64,000 nucleotides of DNA from Diacronema lutheri. Its lineage: Eukaryota; Haptophyta; Pavlovophyceae; Pavlovales; Pavlovaceae. The translations under genes and the position numbers were made by a program. The stretch spans positions 1,364,001 to 1,428,000 of the forward strand of contig JAGTXO010000004.1 of NCBI GenBank assembly GCA_019448385.1. Reading direction: 5' to 3'. The notes beneath the pieces were generated by a model. That model made no database searches, was not told where the DNA came from, and saw only the letters and a list, made by a program, of their open reading frames with translations. Shown here piece after piece: positions 44,367 through 55,523 of the stretch (the stretch's first letter is position 1; each line of letters starts with the position of its first letter).

Positions 44367-44855
44367 CGACGCGATGTGGAGCGCGTTGTCGGACGAAACC
44401 GCGGACCAAGTATATTTCAAAGAAGGCGCGAAAAGTCTTCTCACTATTCTCCCTCCAAGGCCAAGCCTCGTCCGTCAGTGGGCATTGGGCTCACCGTCAA
44501 CGGGCGCTGGCAGGTGCCGCAGGCCTCCACCCGCGAAATGTTGCGAGCGGTGGCAGGAGCTGCGCGAGGCAGGCTTTCGGCACCATCTCGTCGGCGACAG
44601 CCCTACAGCCGTCTGCTGCTGCCACCTTGCGGGCATGACATGCGAGCATGCGTGGCGACTGGCGAGGCCGCGCGACAGCGTCACGCAGACCGGGGCGGGG
44701 GTGGGCCAATCGGCGCCAGGCCGCGCGCCGAAGCGCGCGCTCGCGGTGCGCGCGGCCGTGCCGTGCATCGGTGTTACTGAGGCCATCCGCCCGCGGGCGA
44801 CAAAGGGCCGGGCGTCGACCGCGCCCGCGCCGGCCGCCGCTCTGCGCCCGCGCGC
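44367..44855. other. Intergenic, probable promoter of the RNase II-type gene and 3' flank of ftsH
   Basis: A 490-bp gap between the minus-strand start at 44366 and the ftsH stop at 44856. A relatively AT-rich stretch (GTATATTTCAAAGAAGGC near 44410) lies just upstream of the start and is a plausible promoter region. No gene-like frame seen. Confidence 0.35.
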
Positions 44856-45984
44856 TCAGACGGCGACGACGGCGCCCTCGCGCGCGCCCATCTCCTCGAG
44901 CGAGGTGGGCAGCTTGTCCAGGTCGGGCACCTGCGCGCCCGGCACGTTGTCGCGGATCATCGTGTACAGCTCGCGCGCGTCGACGTTCTCGTTGTCGATG
45001 AGCATCTCGGCGAGGAGGTCGAGGGCGTTCCTGTTCTTGGTGAGCGTCTCCTTGCAGTGCGCGTACGCCTTCTGTACAATCTTCTGCACCTCCGCGTCGA
45101 GGAGTGCGTTCGTCTTCGCCGATGCCGTCTTCGGACCCATCATGCCGCCCGTCTGCCCATCCGCCGTCTCCCACGCGACCGCGCCCGTCACGTCCTTGGC
45201 AAAGCCCCATTGCGCCACCATGCGCCTCGCCACGTTGCGCACCTGCTGCAGGTCGTTGGAGGCGCCGGTGGTGATCTCGTCGTCGCCGAAGACGATCTCC
45301 TCGGCGACGCGCCCGCCGAGCGCGACCGCGAGCTGCGCCTGCAGGTAGGAGCGCGAGTAGAGGCCCGACTCCATCCGCTCCTCGGTCGGCGTGAAGAGCG
45401 TGAAGCCGCCCGCACCGTTGGAGCGCGGCACGATCGTCACCTTGGTGACGAGGTCAAAGTCCTTGGTGAGCGCGCCCATGATGGCGTGCCCGGCCTCGTG
45501 GTACGCCACGAGCCGCTGCCGCTGCGGCGACATGAGCGCCGTCGTCTTGGCCATGCCGACCGTGATCCGGTCGATGGCGTAGTCGACCTCGGCATAGCCA
45601 ATCTCCGACTTGTCGCGCCGCGCGGCGACGATGGCCGCCTCGTTCATCAGGTTGGCGAGCGATGCACCGGAGAAGCCCATCGTGCGCTTCGCGACGATGC
45701 CCAGGTCGACGTTTGCCGAGAGCGGCTTGCCCTTGCAGTGCACCTTGAGGATCGCCTCGCGTCCCTCCTTGTCGGGCAGGTCAACGGGCACACGCCGGTC
45801 GAAGCGACCGGGGCGGAGGAGCGCGGAGTCGAGCACGTCGGCGCGGTTCGTCGCGGCGATCACGATCACGCCCTGGTTGCCTTCGAAGCCGTCCATCTCG
45901 GTCAGGATCTGGTTGAGCGTCTGCTCGCGCTCGTCGTTGCCGCCCATCTGACCGCGGCCTGAGCCGGCGCGCTGCCGGCCGATC

Positions 45985-46016
<32 letters not shown>

Positions 46017-46928
46017 CGCGTTCTTCTTCGCCTCAGAGAACACGTTGCGCACGCGGCTCGCGCCGACGCCGACAAACATCTCCACAAACTCGGAGCCCGA
46101 GCACGAGATGAAGGGTACGCCCGCCTCGCCGGCGACAGCGCGCGCGAGCAGCGTCTTGCCCGTACCGGGCGGGCCCTCCATGATGACGCCGCGAGGCGTC
46201 TTGGCGCCAAGCGCGGTGAACTTGGCCGGGTTCTTGAGGAACTCGACAACCTCCGTCAGCTCGAGCTTGGACGAGTCGCAGCCCGCGACGTCGTCAAAGA
46301 CGACGCCGGTCTGCGGCTCGAGCTGGATCTTGGAGCGCGACTTGCCCATCTCGAACGGGTTCATCCCGCCGGGGCCGCCGCCGGGGCCGCCGCCCATGCC
46401 GCGGCGCGTGAGCAGCGTCAGCCCACCGAAGAGGAGCACCGGCACGATCAACGACGAGACGATCGAGAGCAGCGCGTTCGGCTGCGTCGGCGAGAGGACC
46501 GAGAAGCGCACATTGTGCTTGCGCAGGAGGTCAATTAGGTCCATCGTCTGGCCGGGGAGCACGGCAACCTCCTGGCGGTTGCCCTCCGTGTCGATCGCGA
46601 GCAGCGTGTTGCCCTCCGCCGAGAAGGTCACGATGTCCACCTTGTCCTTGTTCACCTCGTCGAGGAACTCGGAGTAGGCGAGCAGCCGGCCACCCTCGGC
46701 CGCAGACGCGGGCGCCGTGCGCGCGAGCGCGAGGCCGGTGGCGGCGACGGCCGCGAGCGCGCCGCGGCGGCCGACGGGCGCCGAGTCGGCCGATGCGACG
46801 GCCGACGCGCGCGGCGCACGCACGCTCGCACGCGCCATGACCGTGCGCTGAGGCAGCAATGAGCGCGGCGCGACGCTCGACGCGCATCCGGCGTGCGCGA
46901 GCGCGCATGTGACGAAGAGCTTCATCAT
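44856..46928 (-). CDS. ftsH: Plastid-type FtsH membrane AAA+ zinc metalloprotease
   Basis: An ATP-dependent protease of the thylakoid membrane that removes damaged photosystem proteins, notably D1. 690 residues, intronless. [15 protein letters not shown] is a signal peptide; an Ala/Arg/Ser-rich transit segment and a twin-Arg-like [17 protein letters not shown] follow. The N-terminal membrane helix is [19 protein letters not shown], followed by a [10 protein letters not shown] linker. Walker A GPPGTGKT, Walker [12 protein letters not shown] with [20 protein letters not shown] and the zinc site HEAGH are intact, as is the second-helix Asp region. The best match in style is cyanobacterial/plant FtsH2/8. 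The frame opens further upstream (to 47030), but that part has no targeting character. Known hexameric enzyme. Confidence 0.95.
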
Positions 46929-47343
46929 CTTGGCGGGACGGAAGGGCGTGTGGGTGCCCAGTGCGCGGTGCGGTCGCTCAGACCGGTGTGCGGCGCGGTG
47001 CTCGACGCGCGCGACGGGGCCACGGGACACGCGAAAGGCGCTAGGGTGGTCGAGCGTGATGGAGCACGTCAGAGAACACGCGAGACGGGAGAATTGAGCT
47101 CAGTCCGGGCGGTTCCGGAGGGTGGACTCACTGAGTGCGGGCCGTGTGTGGGACGCAGTGGTCGTTCATGTCAACCGGGCGGTTTTGGAGGGTGGACCCA
47201 GTGAATCACTGGCCGTGAGAGCGACGCGGTCGCCGCCGTTGTCGACTTTCCCGTCGACGACGCTCTTTTCGATCGGCGCGGCAGTGGAAAGGTTTGACAG
47301 CCGGCTTCGTGGGCGTGAGTGACTGAATGTGACTGTGTGCAAA
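46929..47343. repeat. Intergenic with a 75-bp-spaced imperfect direct repeat
   Basis: GGGCGGTTCCGGAGGGTGGA at about 47107 and GGGCGGTTTTGGAGGGTGGA at about 47182 start two similar blocks that continue CTCACTGAGTG / CCCAGTGAATC. They lie between the start of ftsH and the stop of the next minus-strand gene, so they could be regulatory sites of ftsH or a decayed duplication. No ORF of interest. Confidence 0.55.
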
Positions 47344-48552
47344 TCACGCAGCTGCGGACAGGTTGAGATTGCGGTCGGCGCCGCACGCGCGCTCGGCCAC
47401 CGCCGGCGCGGCCACGTGCGCACCCGCGGACCCGCGGCGCACGCGCAGGCCAAGGCGCGCACGTAGCCCGCCACCAAAGCCGGGCGAGTCGGCAGCGGTG
47501 CGAGGAGTGCACGCGACGCCGCCGCCTCGCTCGGCCGCGCGATCGGCGGCAGCGGGCGCATCGGCGAGCACGAACAGCTCGCGCGGCTGTACGGCCAGCG
47601 TGCCGTTGCTCTCCGCGCGCGCCAGCCGCTGCGGAGCGGCGGGCGCGTCCGTGCGGTCGGGCTGCTGCACGTCGGCCTCGCTCGGAGGCGGCGGGGGATC
47701 GATGCGGTAGAACTTGACCATGCGCCGGTAGGTGGACGGAAGGATCATTGCGTTGAAGCCCGCCATCGCCGAGAGCGCGACGACCCCCACACAAAAGATG
47801 GCGCGCGCATCGTCGCGCCACACCGTGCGCAGCAGCGCCACGCTGAGCGGCGCGAACGCGAGCACGCGCGTGTACAGCATGACGACAAACATGGCGGTCG
47901 AGAGCGCGCGCATCGCGAGGAGGTCGCGCCGCGTGCGCAGGTCGAGCATCTGCCCCGCATGCGAGACGAAGAGCGCGAAACCGCCCGCGCCCATCAGATT
48001 GAAGACCGAGTGCAAGTACGCGCGGTTCGTCGAGTAGTGCACATTCATTGGCAGAACGAGCGCGATGGAAAGCTGGTGGTGGAGCAGCATGAATACAAGC
48101 GCCTGCCGCCCGCCCGGCAGGTTGCCCTGCACGCAGTGCTTGTAGAGCACGCGCGCGATGTCCCACGCGTCGTATGCGACCTCGGAGAGCGCGCCGACCA
48201 TTGCAAGCTTGTGCGCGACGGCCGGGTCGCCGAGGCCGAGCAGCGCGGGCAGGATGAGGAAGCCACCGATCAAGTGCTGCAGGCCGATCACGATCATCTC
48301 GCAGTACATGAGCCATATCTCGTCGTCGCTCATTGTCCAGCCAAACTCCTTGAGGTCGGCCTTCATCCGACCGATGACGCGCGGCTTGGAGGGCTGGGCG
48401 CGAAGCAGCCGGTAGAAGAAGGCGCCGCCAAAAACGATCGATAACGCGAGCGTGGCGACGAGGCCGGCGATCACGCCGAGCTGGCAGTGCAGCGACGGAA
48501 GGCAGTGCAGCGTCGCGGTCAGCATCTGCAGGACGCGGAGGACTTGTCTCAA
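47344..48552 (-). CDS. Multi-pass membrane protein, TLC-domain-like
   Basis: A 402-residue intronless frame with about seven hydrophobic segments: GVIAGLVATLALSIVFGGAF, LIGGFLILPALLGLG, ALVFMLLHHQLSIALVLPMN, LHSVFNLMGAGGFALFVSH and ARAIFCVGVVALSAMAGF among them. The pair of His in LLHHQLSIALVLPMN, followed by a helix ending in a Glu/Ser-type loop (YSTNRAYLHSVFN), resembles TLC-domain proteins (TRAM/LAG1/CLN8, TMEM56), some of which are ceramide synthases or lipid regulators. The ceramide-synthase motif itself is absent. The last 120 residues are disordered and Arg/Ala-rich. The family call is tentative; membrane location is safe. Confidence 0.6.
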   Translation of the reverse strand: MRQVLRVLQMLTATLHCLPSLHCQLGVIAGLVATLALSIVFGGAFFYRLLRAQPSKPRVIGRMKADLKEFGWTMSDDEIWLMYCEMIVIGLQHLIGGFLILPALLGLGDPAVAHKLAMVGALSEVAYDAWDIARVLYKHCVQGNLPGGRQALVFMLLHHQLSIALVLPMNVHYSTNRAYLHSVFNLMGAGGFALFVSHAGQMLDLRTRRDLLAMRALSTAMFVVMLYTRVLAFAPLSVALLRTVWRDDARAIFCVGVVALSAMAGFNAMILPSTYRRMVKFYRIDPPPPPSEADVQQPDRTDAPAAPQRLARAESNGTLAVQPRELFVLADAPAAADRAAERGGGVACTPRTAADSPGFGGGLRARLGLRVRRGSAGAHVAAPAVAERACGADRNLNLSAAA

Positions 48553-48600
48553 AGGCGCGAAACGCGGCGCGAAAGCTTTCGAACACGAAGCCCTCGTTTT

Positions 48601-48682
48601 ATTATTCGAACACGAATAATGATATGGAAAATCGGCAGAAAAGAGGCCGCGCGGCCTCTTTTCTGCCGTTTTTTTTCATATC
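48601..48682. repeat. Nested palindromes, including a perfect 36-bp inverted repeat
   Basis: CGGCAGAAAAGAGGCCGC (48633-48650) is followed directly by its exact complement (48651-48668). Outside it, GATATGGAAAA pairs with TTTTTTCATATC, extending the hairpin to 48621-48682. Left of it ATTATTCG-AACA-CGAATAAT (48601-48620) forms a second hairpin. TTCGAACACGAA also recurs near 48577. The stretch is AT-richer than its surroundings and lies 50-130 bp upstream of the TLC-like gene. Confidence 0.9.
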
Positions 48683-48818
48683 GGACACTCCGCGTGAAGC
48701 CGGTGCAGCTGTTGTCCGATGTGGAGCACCGGTGAAGGGGTCACCCGTGCGAGCGCGTGTCTCAAGGCGCAAAAGGCGTGTACGGTACTGAGGGTCACCC
48801 GCTTGGAAGGGGGGGTAA

Positions 48819-48843
48819 GGGGGGGGGGGGGGGGGGGGGGGGG
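48819..48843. repeat. Poly-G tract, 25 bp
   Basis: Uninterrupted G run on the plus strand, preceded by GGGGGGTAA, in the intergenic region right of the palindromes. Confidence 0.95.
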
Positions 48844-48964
48844 CGCAGCGCAAGAGACAGGCCAAGGTCCTCCTCGGATTCAGGAAGCGTTTGCCATGCG
48901 CTCGCCGCATGTGCGTGTCGTGCCGCGCGCGGTTGTCGCAAAGTTTCTCCAAGGTGTGCAGCAT

Positions 48965-49434
48965 TCAGCGCCGCATGGAAAGCGCTTCAAGGCGCGCGAG
49001 GTTGTAAGAGCTGGCGCACGGCGCCGAGCCAGAGGCCTCCGGCTTGAGCGCGTGTGAGAGGTTGATCAGCAGCTTCACGCGGCTCGCCTCGCACCACTCG
49101 CACATCTGACCGCTCCAAAGCCTCGCCTTTTCAACCGCGTTTGACTTGACAACCGCCGCGGGCGGGCGCAGCGGGGTTGAGCGAGGCCACCTCTTTGCGC
49201 GTCCTCGGATCGACGAGCGCGCGGCTCGCCGGCAGGCGCACACAGCCGGTCGCGATGCGGGCGATTCGCGCCGGAGTGCACGCGCGAATTTTGTACCGGC
49301 GCGCGCTCACGTTGCGCTGAACGACGGATCTCGTCGTCGTCGTCGTCGAGCACAAATGCGGGGTGGGGAGGAGGCGCGCATCGACCGCAGCGAGGTATGC
49401 CGCCGCCGCCGCCGACGTGAACTCCGCCGCAAGT
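48965..49434 (-). CDS. Possible small gene downstream of the SpoU gene
   Basis: Two minus-strand stretches have protein-like composition in different frames: NVSARRYKIRACTPARIARI then TGCVRLPASRALVDPRTRKE (about 49340-49190) and VEKARLWSGQMCEWCEASRV then KLLINLSHALKPEASG (about 49140-49020), the latter ending at a stop at 48965. A short intron near 49150-49180 could join them. No family recognised and no convincing start Met. It may instead be transcribed 3' sequence of the neighbouring gene. Confidence 0.25.
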
Positions 49435-50608
49435 TCAGATCGGCACTGAAGGCACCCCGGATTCGGGCGCGCAGACGGCGTGTCCCCCGCGCGGGAGCGC
49501 AAGCGCGCCTGTCGGACTTGCGCCCTGCGCGCCCGCGCACGGCTGCGCGCTGGCCAACGCGTCCGCGCCGTGTGCGGCCCGCTGGTGCCATTGGCGCGCG
49601 ATCTCGTGCGCACACATGCCAAAGGCGACGCCGACGTTCATCGAGTTCTTCACGCCCACGCACGGTAGCTGCACCGTCCCCGCACACGCCGCGAGCACGT
49701 CCGGCCCGAGGCCGTGCCGCTCGTTGCCGAGCACGAGCGCACAGGGGCTGGGGAATGCAAAGTCCCATGCGAGCGGCGCGTCTCGCACGGTCTCGAGCGC
49801 GATGCTCGGCACGCCATCCGCGGCGAGCCGCTCGATCGCCTCGAGCGCCGTCCGGCTCCGCTCCCACTCGATGTACGCGTGCGCGCCCATCGCCGTGCTC
49901 TGCACCTGCGCCCATGCGGCGGTGGGGCAAGCGCCACGGCTTGGCGCGCGAGCACGCCGTGCGCGTGTGTGCGGTGGCGGCGATGGCGGCGGGAGACAGT
50001 AGTGGAAAGGAGGGCGCGGGGATAGTGCTCGCGCACACGCGGGCGCGCAGCGGCGCGCGCCGTCGCACTTGCGCATCGTCGGGCGTGGCGGTGTAGCCGC
50101 ACAGGTGGAGCGTGCGCACGCCGAGGCATTCGGCGGTGCGGACGATCGAGCCGACGTTGAAAGCTGAGCGCATGTTGTCGAGCACCACGTGCAGCGGCGG
50201 CGCTCTCGGCCCCGCGCCCACCGCGCCGATCGCGGCCGCGCGGCGCTCGGGGCCGTCCGCGGCCTCAATCGCGCCGGCGAGGAACTCAAACTCCTGGAGG
50301 CCGCGCGTGTGCTCGCGCTCGAGAGGCAGGGCAAGATTAAGGAAATGGGTGAGCGAGCAATCCAACGACTTCATGTTGCGCCCGTGCACGCCGATCCAGC
50401 GCAGCTCGGCGTGCCGGCTCTCGGCGAGGTCGACGAGCGCCTCGCGGAAAACGGCGAGCAGCGCGAGGCGGACTGCGCCGCCGTCCGCGTCCCAATATCG
50501 CTCAATTTGCTGCGCAAGCTCAACGAGGCAGCGCACGCAGCAAGCCTTGCTGTCTCGCTGCTCGCGCCACCGCGCTCGCGCGCGCGTCGCGGCATCCTCG
50601 GCATCCAT
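49435..50608 (-). CDS. SpoU/TrmH-type RNA 2'-O-ribose methyltransferase
   Basis: A SPOUT-fold enzyme that methylates ribose 2'-OH in tRNA or rRNA with S-adenosylmethionine. Two exons, 50608-50069 and 49905-49435, flank a 163-bp intron (GTGCGAC...GCGCAG) and join in phase 0. Family motifs: LDNMRSAFNVGSIVRTAECL (motif 1), CALVLGNERHGLGPDVL (motif 2), and QLPCVGVKNSMNVGVAFGMC (motif 3, where most enzymes have SLNV). The N-terminal 120 residues are helical and not recognised. The C-terminal 70 residues are low-complexity. 336 residues in all. The start is divergent from the phosphodiesterase gene across 94 bp. Substrate cannot be told from sequence. Confidence 0.85.
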
Positions 50609-50702
50609 GGCCTCTTCGCGCCCTCGAGGGCGGTCGAAAACTTAATCGGAAATTCCCATTCAGTATTCAAAGAAAATGCGTAATAACCAAAAGTAACAGC
50701 TG

Positions 50703-53622
50703 GTGGCCTTAGGGTGGACTATTCGCGAGGTTTGGTCGGAGGCGCACGCCATTGGCAGGGCGGGCCAGGGCCCTTCACCGGGCCGCCTCGGCATGGCGGA
50801 GAAGGGCGCGCGACTGCGCGCCCCCGCGTCCGAAGCGGCGTCCCATCGCAGCCCGCCCGCGCCGCTCGGTGTGCCCGCCGTGTCCGTGCCAACGGACGGC
50901 GACGGCACGCAGCCTGCCTTACGGCCGCGCGCGCGCTCGGCGTCGGCGAGCGGCCCGCATGCCGGATCGCTGGCGAGCAAATGGACGCTGCCGAGGTCAT
51001 CTCTCGGACGCGTGGCCGGTGGCTCCGCCTCCAACGCCACCAGCCCGCGCCCACTCGCCTGCGGCTCGCCCATACCGCTCGCCGCTCGTGCGTCGGTGAT
51101 GAGCATCATCGATCGGTTACAGCGCTTCAGCACTACAAGCCCGAGCGGCTCACCGATCGTCCAGCGCTCTCGCTCTCGCGTCGACATTCCCGCCGAGCCC
51201 GAAGGAGTCGATTCGCCGCCCGTCGCACCCGATCAGCAGCTGACGGCGCGCAAGGAGGCGGCGCTCATCTTCCTCGAGCGGATGCGCGACTCAGTGCCGA
51301 ACGCGTCGGGGTTCAGCTCGCCCTCGCGATCGCCGCTCTCGTGCTCGCCCGCTGGTGCGAGCTTGCACAGCAGCGCGCGAGAGGATGTCGGCGCGCCGTT
51401 CGCTGTCGCCGAGCCGGCGTCCAAGGGTGTCGGCTTCCATGCGCCCGTCGCGAGCCGACGCGTGTCGACGCCGGCAATCAATATTGGCGCGCTCGCGGCT
51501 GGGATGAGCACGCTTGCCCGCGCGAGCCCGTCGCCGCGCGCTGGTGCCGGCGCCGGCGCCGGCTCGTCAGGCGGCCCTGGCTCGCTCGGCGCGCCCGGTG
51601 GTCGTTCGCACGGCAGCGGCAAGGGCGGCGTGTGGTCAGAGGAGCTCGAGTTCGTGTACCAGCTGCTGCTCTCGGAAGAGATCCACCAGGTGCTTGCCAC
51701 CGCCGACGCCGAGTGGGAGGGCTCTGAGACCGTCAACGCGACGCTCTCGTCCAACAAGGACGTGCGCCAGTTTATCCGCGCAAACTACGGCGACGCGGCC
51801 GACGACGACGACGACGACGACGCGCTCGAGCTCGCCGCGCTTGCGCTGAGCGCGGCGGGGGGCGGCGACGGCGGCGTGGACGGGTTACCGCACGCCGACG
51901 GCACGCCGCCAATGGACGCCGTGCGGATGCGCCTCAAGGGGGGGCGCAAGTCGGTGTTTTCAAAATCGGCGCCGCGCGACCATCACACGCAGCTCCTCCT
52001 CGCGCGCGTGCGCGCGAGCTCGCCGCAACTGCACGTCAACGAGGCATCGGCGGATGACGACACAGATCTGCCCGCGCTGCTCATCGACGAGCTCGGCCGC
52101 GCGACGCCCGGCGCCGGCGCCAAGCTCGAGGCGTGGCGGCAGCGCGTGCACGCGGCCGACGAGAGCCTCTCGGTGCTCGAGCTGTGGGCGGACGTCGCCG
52201 AGCCGCTCACTTTCTTGCTCGCGTGCGTTCTAGCGCAGCACGAGCTCACCGGCACGTTCGGCGTCGGCCATGCGCGCGTCGCCGCCTTCGCCTCGGCGTT
52301 GCACGGCGCGCACAACGGCGCGCATCGCTTTCACAATGCGCAGCACGCGGCCGACGTGCTCTACGGGACGCACATGCTCATCGTCCAGTCAGGCGTCGTG
52401 GAGCTCTTCGCGCTCGAGCGCTCGCACCTGCTCGCGCTCCTCATCTCGGCCGCCGTGCACGACGTGCGCCACCCCGGCGTGACGAACGCGTTCTTGGTCA
52501 ACTCGAACGACCCGCTCGCGATCACGTACAACGACCGCTCCGTGCTCGAGAGTTTCCACTGCGCGGAGGCGTTTCGGCTCATGCAGCACCCGGCGCGCAA
52601 TCTGCTGCACGCGCTTGACGCCAAAACGTACCGCGAGGTCCGGTCGCTCGTCGTGAGGATGGTCCTGGCGACGGACATGGCCGAGCACTTCTCGCACGTG
52701 ACCGAGCTTGTCTCGACCGCGCCCAAGCAGCCGCAAAAGCTGCTCGTGCGTCGCGCAGCGCGCGCGAGCGCGTTCGCGCGCTGTGGCGGGCAGCACGCAC
52801 GCGGCATGCGGCCAGCGGCATGCGGCCAGCGCGCCGACGCTCGGCACGCCCCACGCGCGCGCGCGCGCGCGCGCGCGCGTGCGCCTTGCCCGTGCGTCGC
52901 TGCAGGAGGCGCCCAGCGCGCCTCTGAGCACCCGGTTGCACATTCACCACCACGCGGACACGGCCCGGCACATCCAAAGCGACCGCTTTCTCGCCATCCT
53001 GCTCCACGCCGCCGACATCTCCCACCCGTTCCGCGGCGTGACGGCGCACGTCGAGTGGTCGCTCCGCCTGCGCGACGAGTTCTTCGCACAGGGTGACCTC
53101 GAGCGCAAGAACAAGATGGCGGTGCGCGCGCGCCCGTCTCGGCCTGCGCGGCCGGCGCGATGCGAAGCGCGGCCTGGCAGCGCGAGCCGCCACTCTGCCG
53201 CTTCACGCCGGCACTCGCCGGGCCACCGAGCGCATGGGCGCACGAGCGCCGGGAGCGACCGCTGATTGGCCGTCCGCGCTCGCGCCGCCGCCGCTGCTGG
53301 GTGCAATCCCTTCCGGGGCATGTCGGCCGTCCGCTCCGGTCGGCGCTTGCTCGCTCGCCCTTGCTCGCAGATCTCGCCGATGTGCGACCGCGCGAACGCG
53401 AGCATGACGCAGTTCGCGGCGTCGCAAATTGGCTTCATCAACGCGGTCGTGCAGCCGCTGCTCGATGGCATCTGCCTCCACCTGCCCTCGTTGCGCGTGC
53501 CGCTGACCGCCAACCTCGACAGCGCGCGCGCGCACTGGGTGCGAGAAGCGGCGCTGACGGACGCGCAGCCACCAGCACTGACGCGGACGCCGGGTGCAAC
53601 GGATGACGACGATGCGCGATGA
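50703..53622 (+). CDS. Class I 3',5'-cyclic nucleotide phosphodiesterase
   Basis: Hydrolyses cAMP and/or cGMP. Three exons, 50703-52745, 52906-53121 and 53371-53622, with GTGCG donors and phase-0 joins. The catalytic domain starts near residue 470; metal-binding residues are in FHNAQHAADVL, ISAAVHDVRHPGVTN and HAADISHPFRG, and LVVRMVLATDMAEHF matches the family's TDMxxH element. The end SPMCDRANASMTQFAASQIG with FINAVVQPLL is the usual C-terminal helix pair. The first 460 residues are Ser/Pro/Gly-rich with a helical segment (WSEELEFVYQLLLSEEIHQV) and an acidic run; no GAF, PAS or membrane segment seen. An alternative start is the Met at 50793. The first intron ends in a (CG)n-rich stretch. 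Confidence 0.9.
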
Positions 53623-53824
53623 CGCCCCCATGCCCAGCCTAGGAACAAATCAAAAGCCAAAACGTGGAAGGGGAAAAGATTCAAAAGAAGTGGAAAGAGG
53701 GGAAAACTTAAAAGGGTGGAAAAAGCACCGAATTTTGAATTTTCTCCGGCTTCAGACTTTTCAGGGTTCGGCAAAGCATTGTCACGCGGCCGGGTCGCCG
53801 CGGGGAATTGTCGCGCTTGCCACC

Positions 53825-55228
53825 ATGTCGGACGGCGGCGAGCGGCCGAACAAGTGGATTGCGCTCTTCTCGTCGTGCTACATGTGCGTGGTGGCGGGCG
53901 GCATCATGTATGGCTGGCCGTCGCTCCTCCTGATGCTCCAGGCCGAGGGCCAGTATGCGGAGCTGTGCGTCGACGTGCCTGCTCCGTGCGCAGCGCAGGA
54001 GTCGCTGTACCACTGGATCTGGACCATTTCGTCGTCGGCGTGCCTCGCGTCAAACCTGCTCACGGGGCTGCTCCTTGATGCGCTCGGCCCGCGCTTCTCC
54101 GCCACCGTCTGCTCGCTGCTCGTGCTGCTCGGCTGCGCGCTAATCGGCGTGCACGACTCAAGGACATGCAACGTGCTCCAGGTCGGCATGGTTCTGATCT
54201 CGGCATTCGGTCCGGGCGTGCAGAACGCGTGCGTGCATACCTCCAACCTCTTCGAGCGCCGCTCCACCGCCTCCTCCATGATCATCGGCTCGTTCAACCT
54301 CTCGTACGCCGTGTTCCTCATCCTCGAGCTCATCAGCCGCACGACCGGCGCGACGCGCCACGACCTCGTGCTGGGGTACTGCGCGCTGGTGGTGGGCGCG
54401 TGCGTGCTCGCGTTCGTCGTGATGCCCGCCAAGCCCTTCTCCACGCGCACGCGCACCGACGCCGAGCGCCTCCTCGCCGGTGACTCCGCGTCGCCGAAGC
54501 AGTCGTCGCCGCAGGCGGCCGCCGCGACGCTCGCCGTCGGCCGCGCGCGGCGCGAGACGCTCGTGACGGTGCTGCTCTCGGAGGCGCCGCTGCACCACCA
54601 GGTGATGTCGTCGCCCTTCCTCAATCTGCTCGTGTGGACCACCATCGCCATGTTCTGGATGAACTTTTACATCGGGACGGTCGCATCGCGCCTCGGGCAC
54701 GGCGGCTCGGTGCAGATCGTTGGCGCGCATCGGCGCGAAGCCTTCATCGAGCTCTTCAACCTTCTCTCACCGGCGGGCGTGATCGCGCTGCCGTTCATCG
54801 GCTACATCTTCGACCGCGTCTCCTTCTCGCTCGGCCTGCTCGTAACCACCGTCTTTGGCGCGCTCTTTGCGGCGCTTCTCCTCGTCCCATCAGAGGCGAC
54901 GCTCGTCGGCGCATGGGTCGCGTACACGCTCTTCCGAAACTGCGCGTTCGCTTCGCTCTTCTCGACGCTGACGCACTTCCTCGGCTTCCAAAACCTTGGC
55001 GTGCTCGTCGGTTTGACGCTTCTCGTCTCGGGCTGCGTGTCAATGTTCCAGCCGCTCATCATCAAGCTGATCGACATGGACCTGATGGGGCAGTACACGT
55101 ACGTCAACTACTTTATGTTCGGCTCGATGCTTTGCCTCTTCTACTTCCCCGCGTGGGCCTTCTTCCGCGAGCAGCGCATGAAGCGCACCGACTCGACCGA
55201 TTCGATCACGATTGCCATCTCGACCTAG
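53825..55228 (+). CDS. Major facilitator transporter, SLC43/LAT3-like
   Basis: 467 residues, intronless, with twelve hydrophobic segments in two halves split by a long hydrophilic loop (AKPFSTRTRTDAERLLAGDS and following). GGIMYGWPSLLLMLQAEG followed by a Cys-containing loop, and GPGVQNACVHTSNLF, match the SLC43 (large neutral amino acid transporter 3) and related fungal Fmp42 families. The GLLLDALGPRFSATV loop is the MFS motif A of the first half. The Met at 53825 (context CACCATGTCG) begins just before the first membrane segment; the frame is open further left, but that part is AT-richer, hydrophilic and likely 5' leader. Substrate is uncertain. Confidence 0.85.
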   Translation: MSDGGERPNKWIALFSSCYMCVVAGGIMYGWPSLLLMLQAEGQYAELCVDVPAPCAAQESLYHWIWTISSSACLASNLLTGLLLDALGPRFSATVCSLLVLLGCALIGVHDSRTCNVLQVGMVLISAFGPGVQNACVHTSNLFERRSTASSMIIGSFNLSYAVFLILELISRTTGATRHDLVLGYCALVVGACVLAFVVMPAKPFSTRTRTDAERLLAGDSASPKQSSPQAAAATLAVGRARRETLVTVLLSEAPLHHQVMSSPFLNLLVWTTIAMFWMNFYIGTVASRLGHGGSVQIVGAHRREAFIELFNLLSPAGVIALPFIGYIFDRVSFSLGLLVTTVFGALFAALLLVPSEATLVGAWVAYTLFRNCAFASLFSTLTHFLGFQNLGVLVGLTLLVSGCVSMFQPLIIKLIDMDLMGQYTYVNYFMFGSMLCLFYFPAWAFFREQRMKRTDSTDSITIAIST

Positions 55229-55242
55229 GCGTGCCGGCCGCA

Positions 55243-55268
55243 GGGGGGGGGGGGGGGGGGGGGGGGGG
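55243..55268. repeat. Poly-G tract, 26 bp
   Basis: G run starting 14 bp after the transporter's stop codon, in the 295-bp gap between two convergent genes. The rest of that gap holds nothing recognised. Confidence 0.95.
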
Positions 55269-55523
55269 TTGCGCACGCTGCGCGGCCATCTGCGTGCGCC
55301 CCTCGCGGCGGCGTGACTGCCACGCCGCTCGCTTGCCTGCGGCGCCCGCGCAGCCGCGCTGCTGCGGCCGCAAGCCCTTGCCGGAGCGGTGCGACGCGGG
55401 TTGCCGCTCGGCCCGCGCAGCGTCCGCGACGCACAACACGCTACGCACACACACAAAACGATTGGCGCACAGCTGCACCGCTGCGCGCATTTGCGCAGCC
55501 AGTGAGTCGAAAGTGAGTGATTT

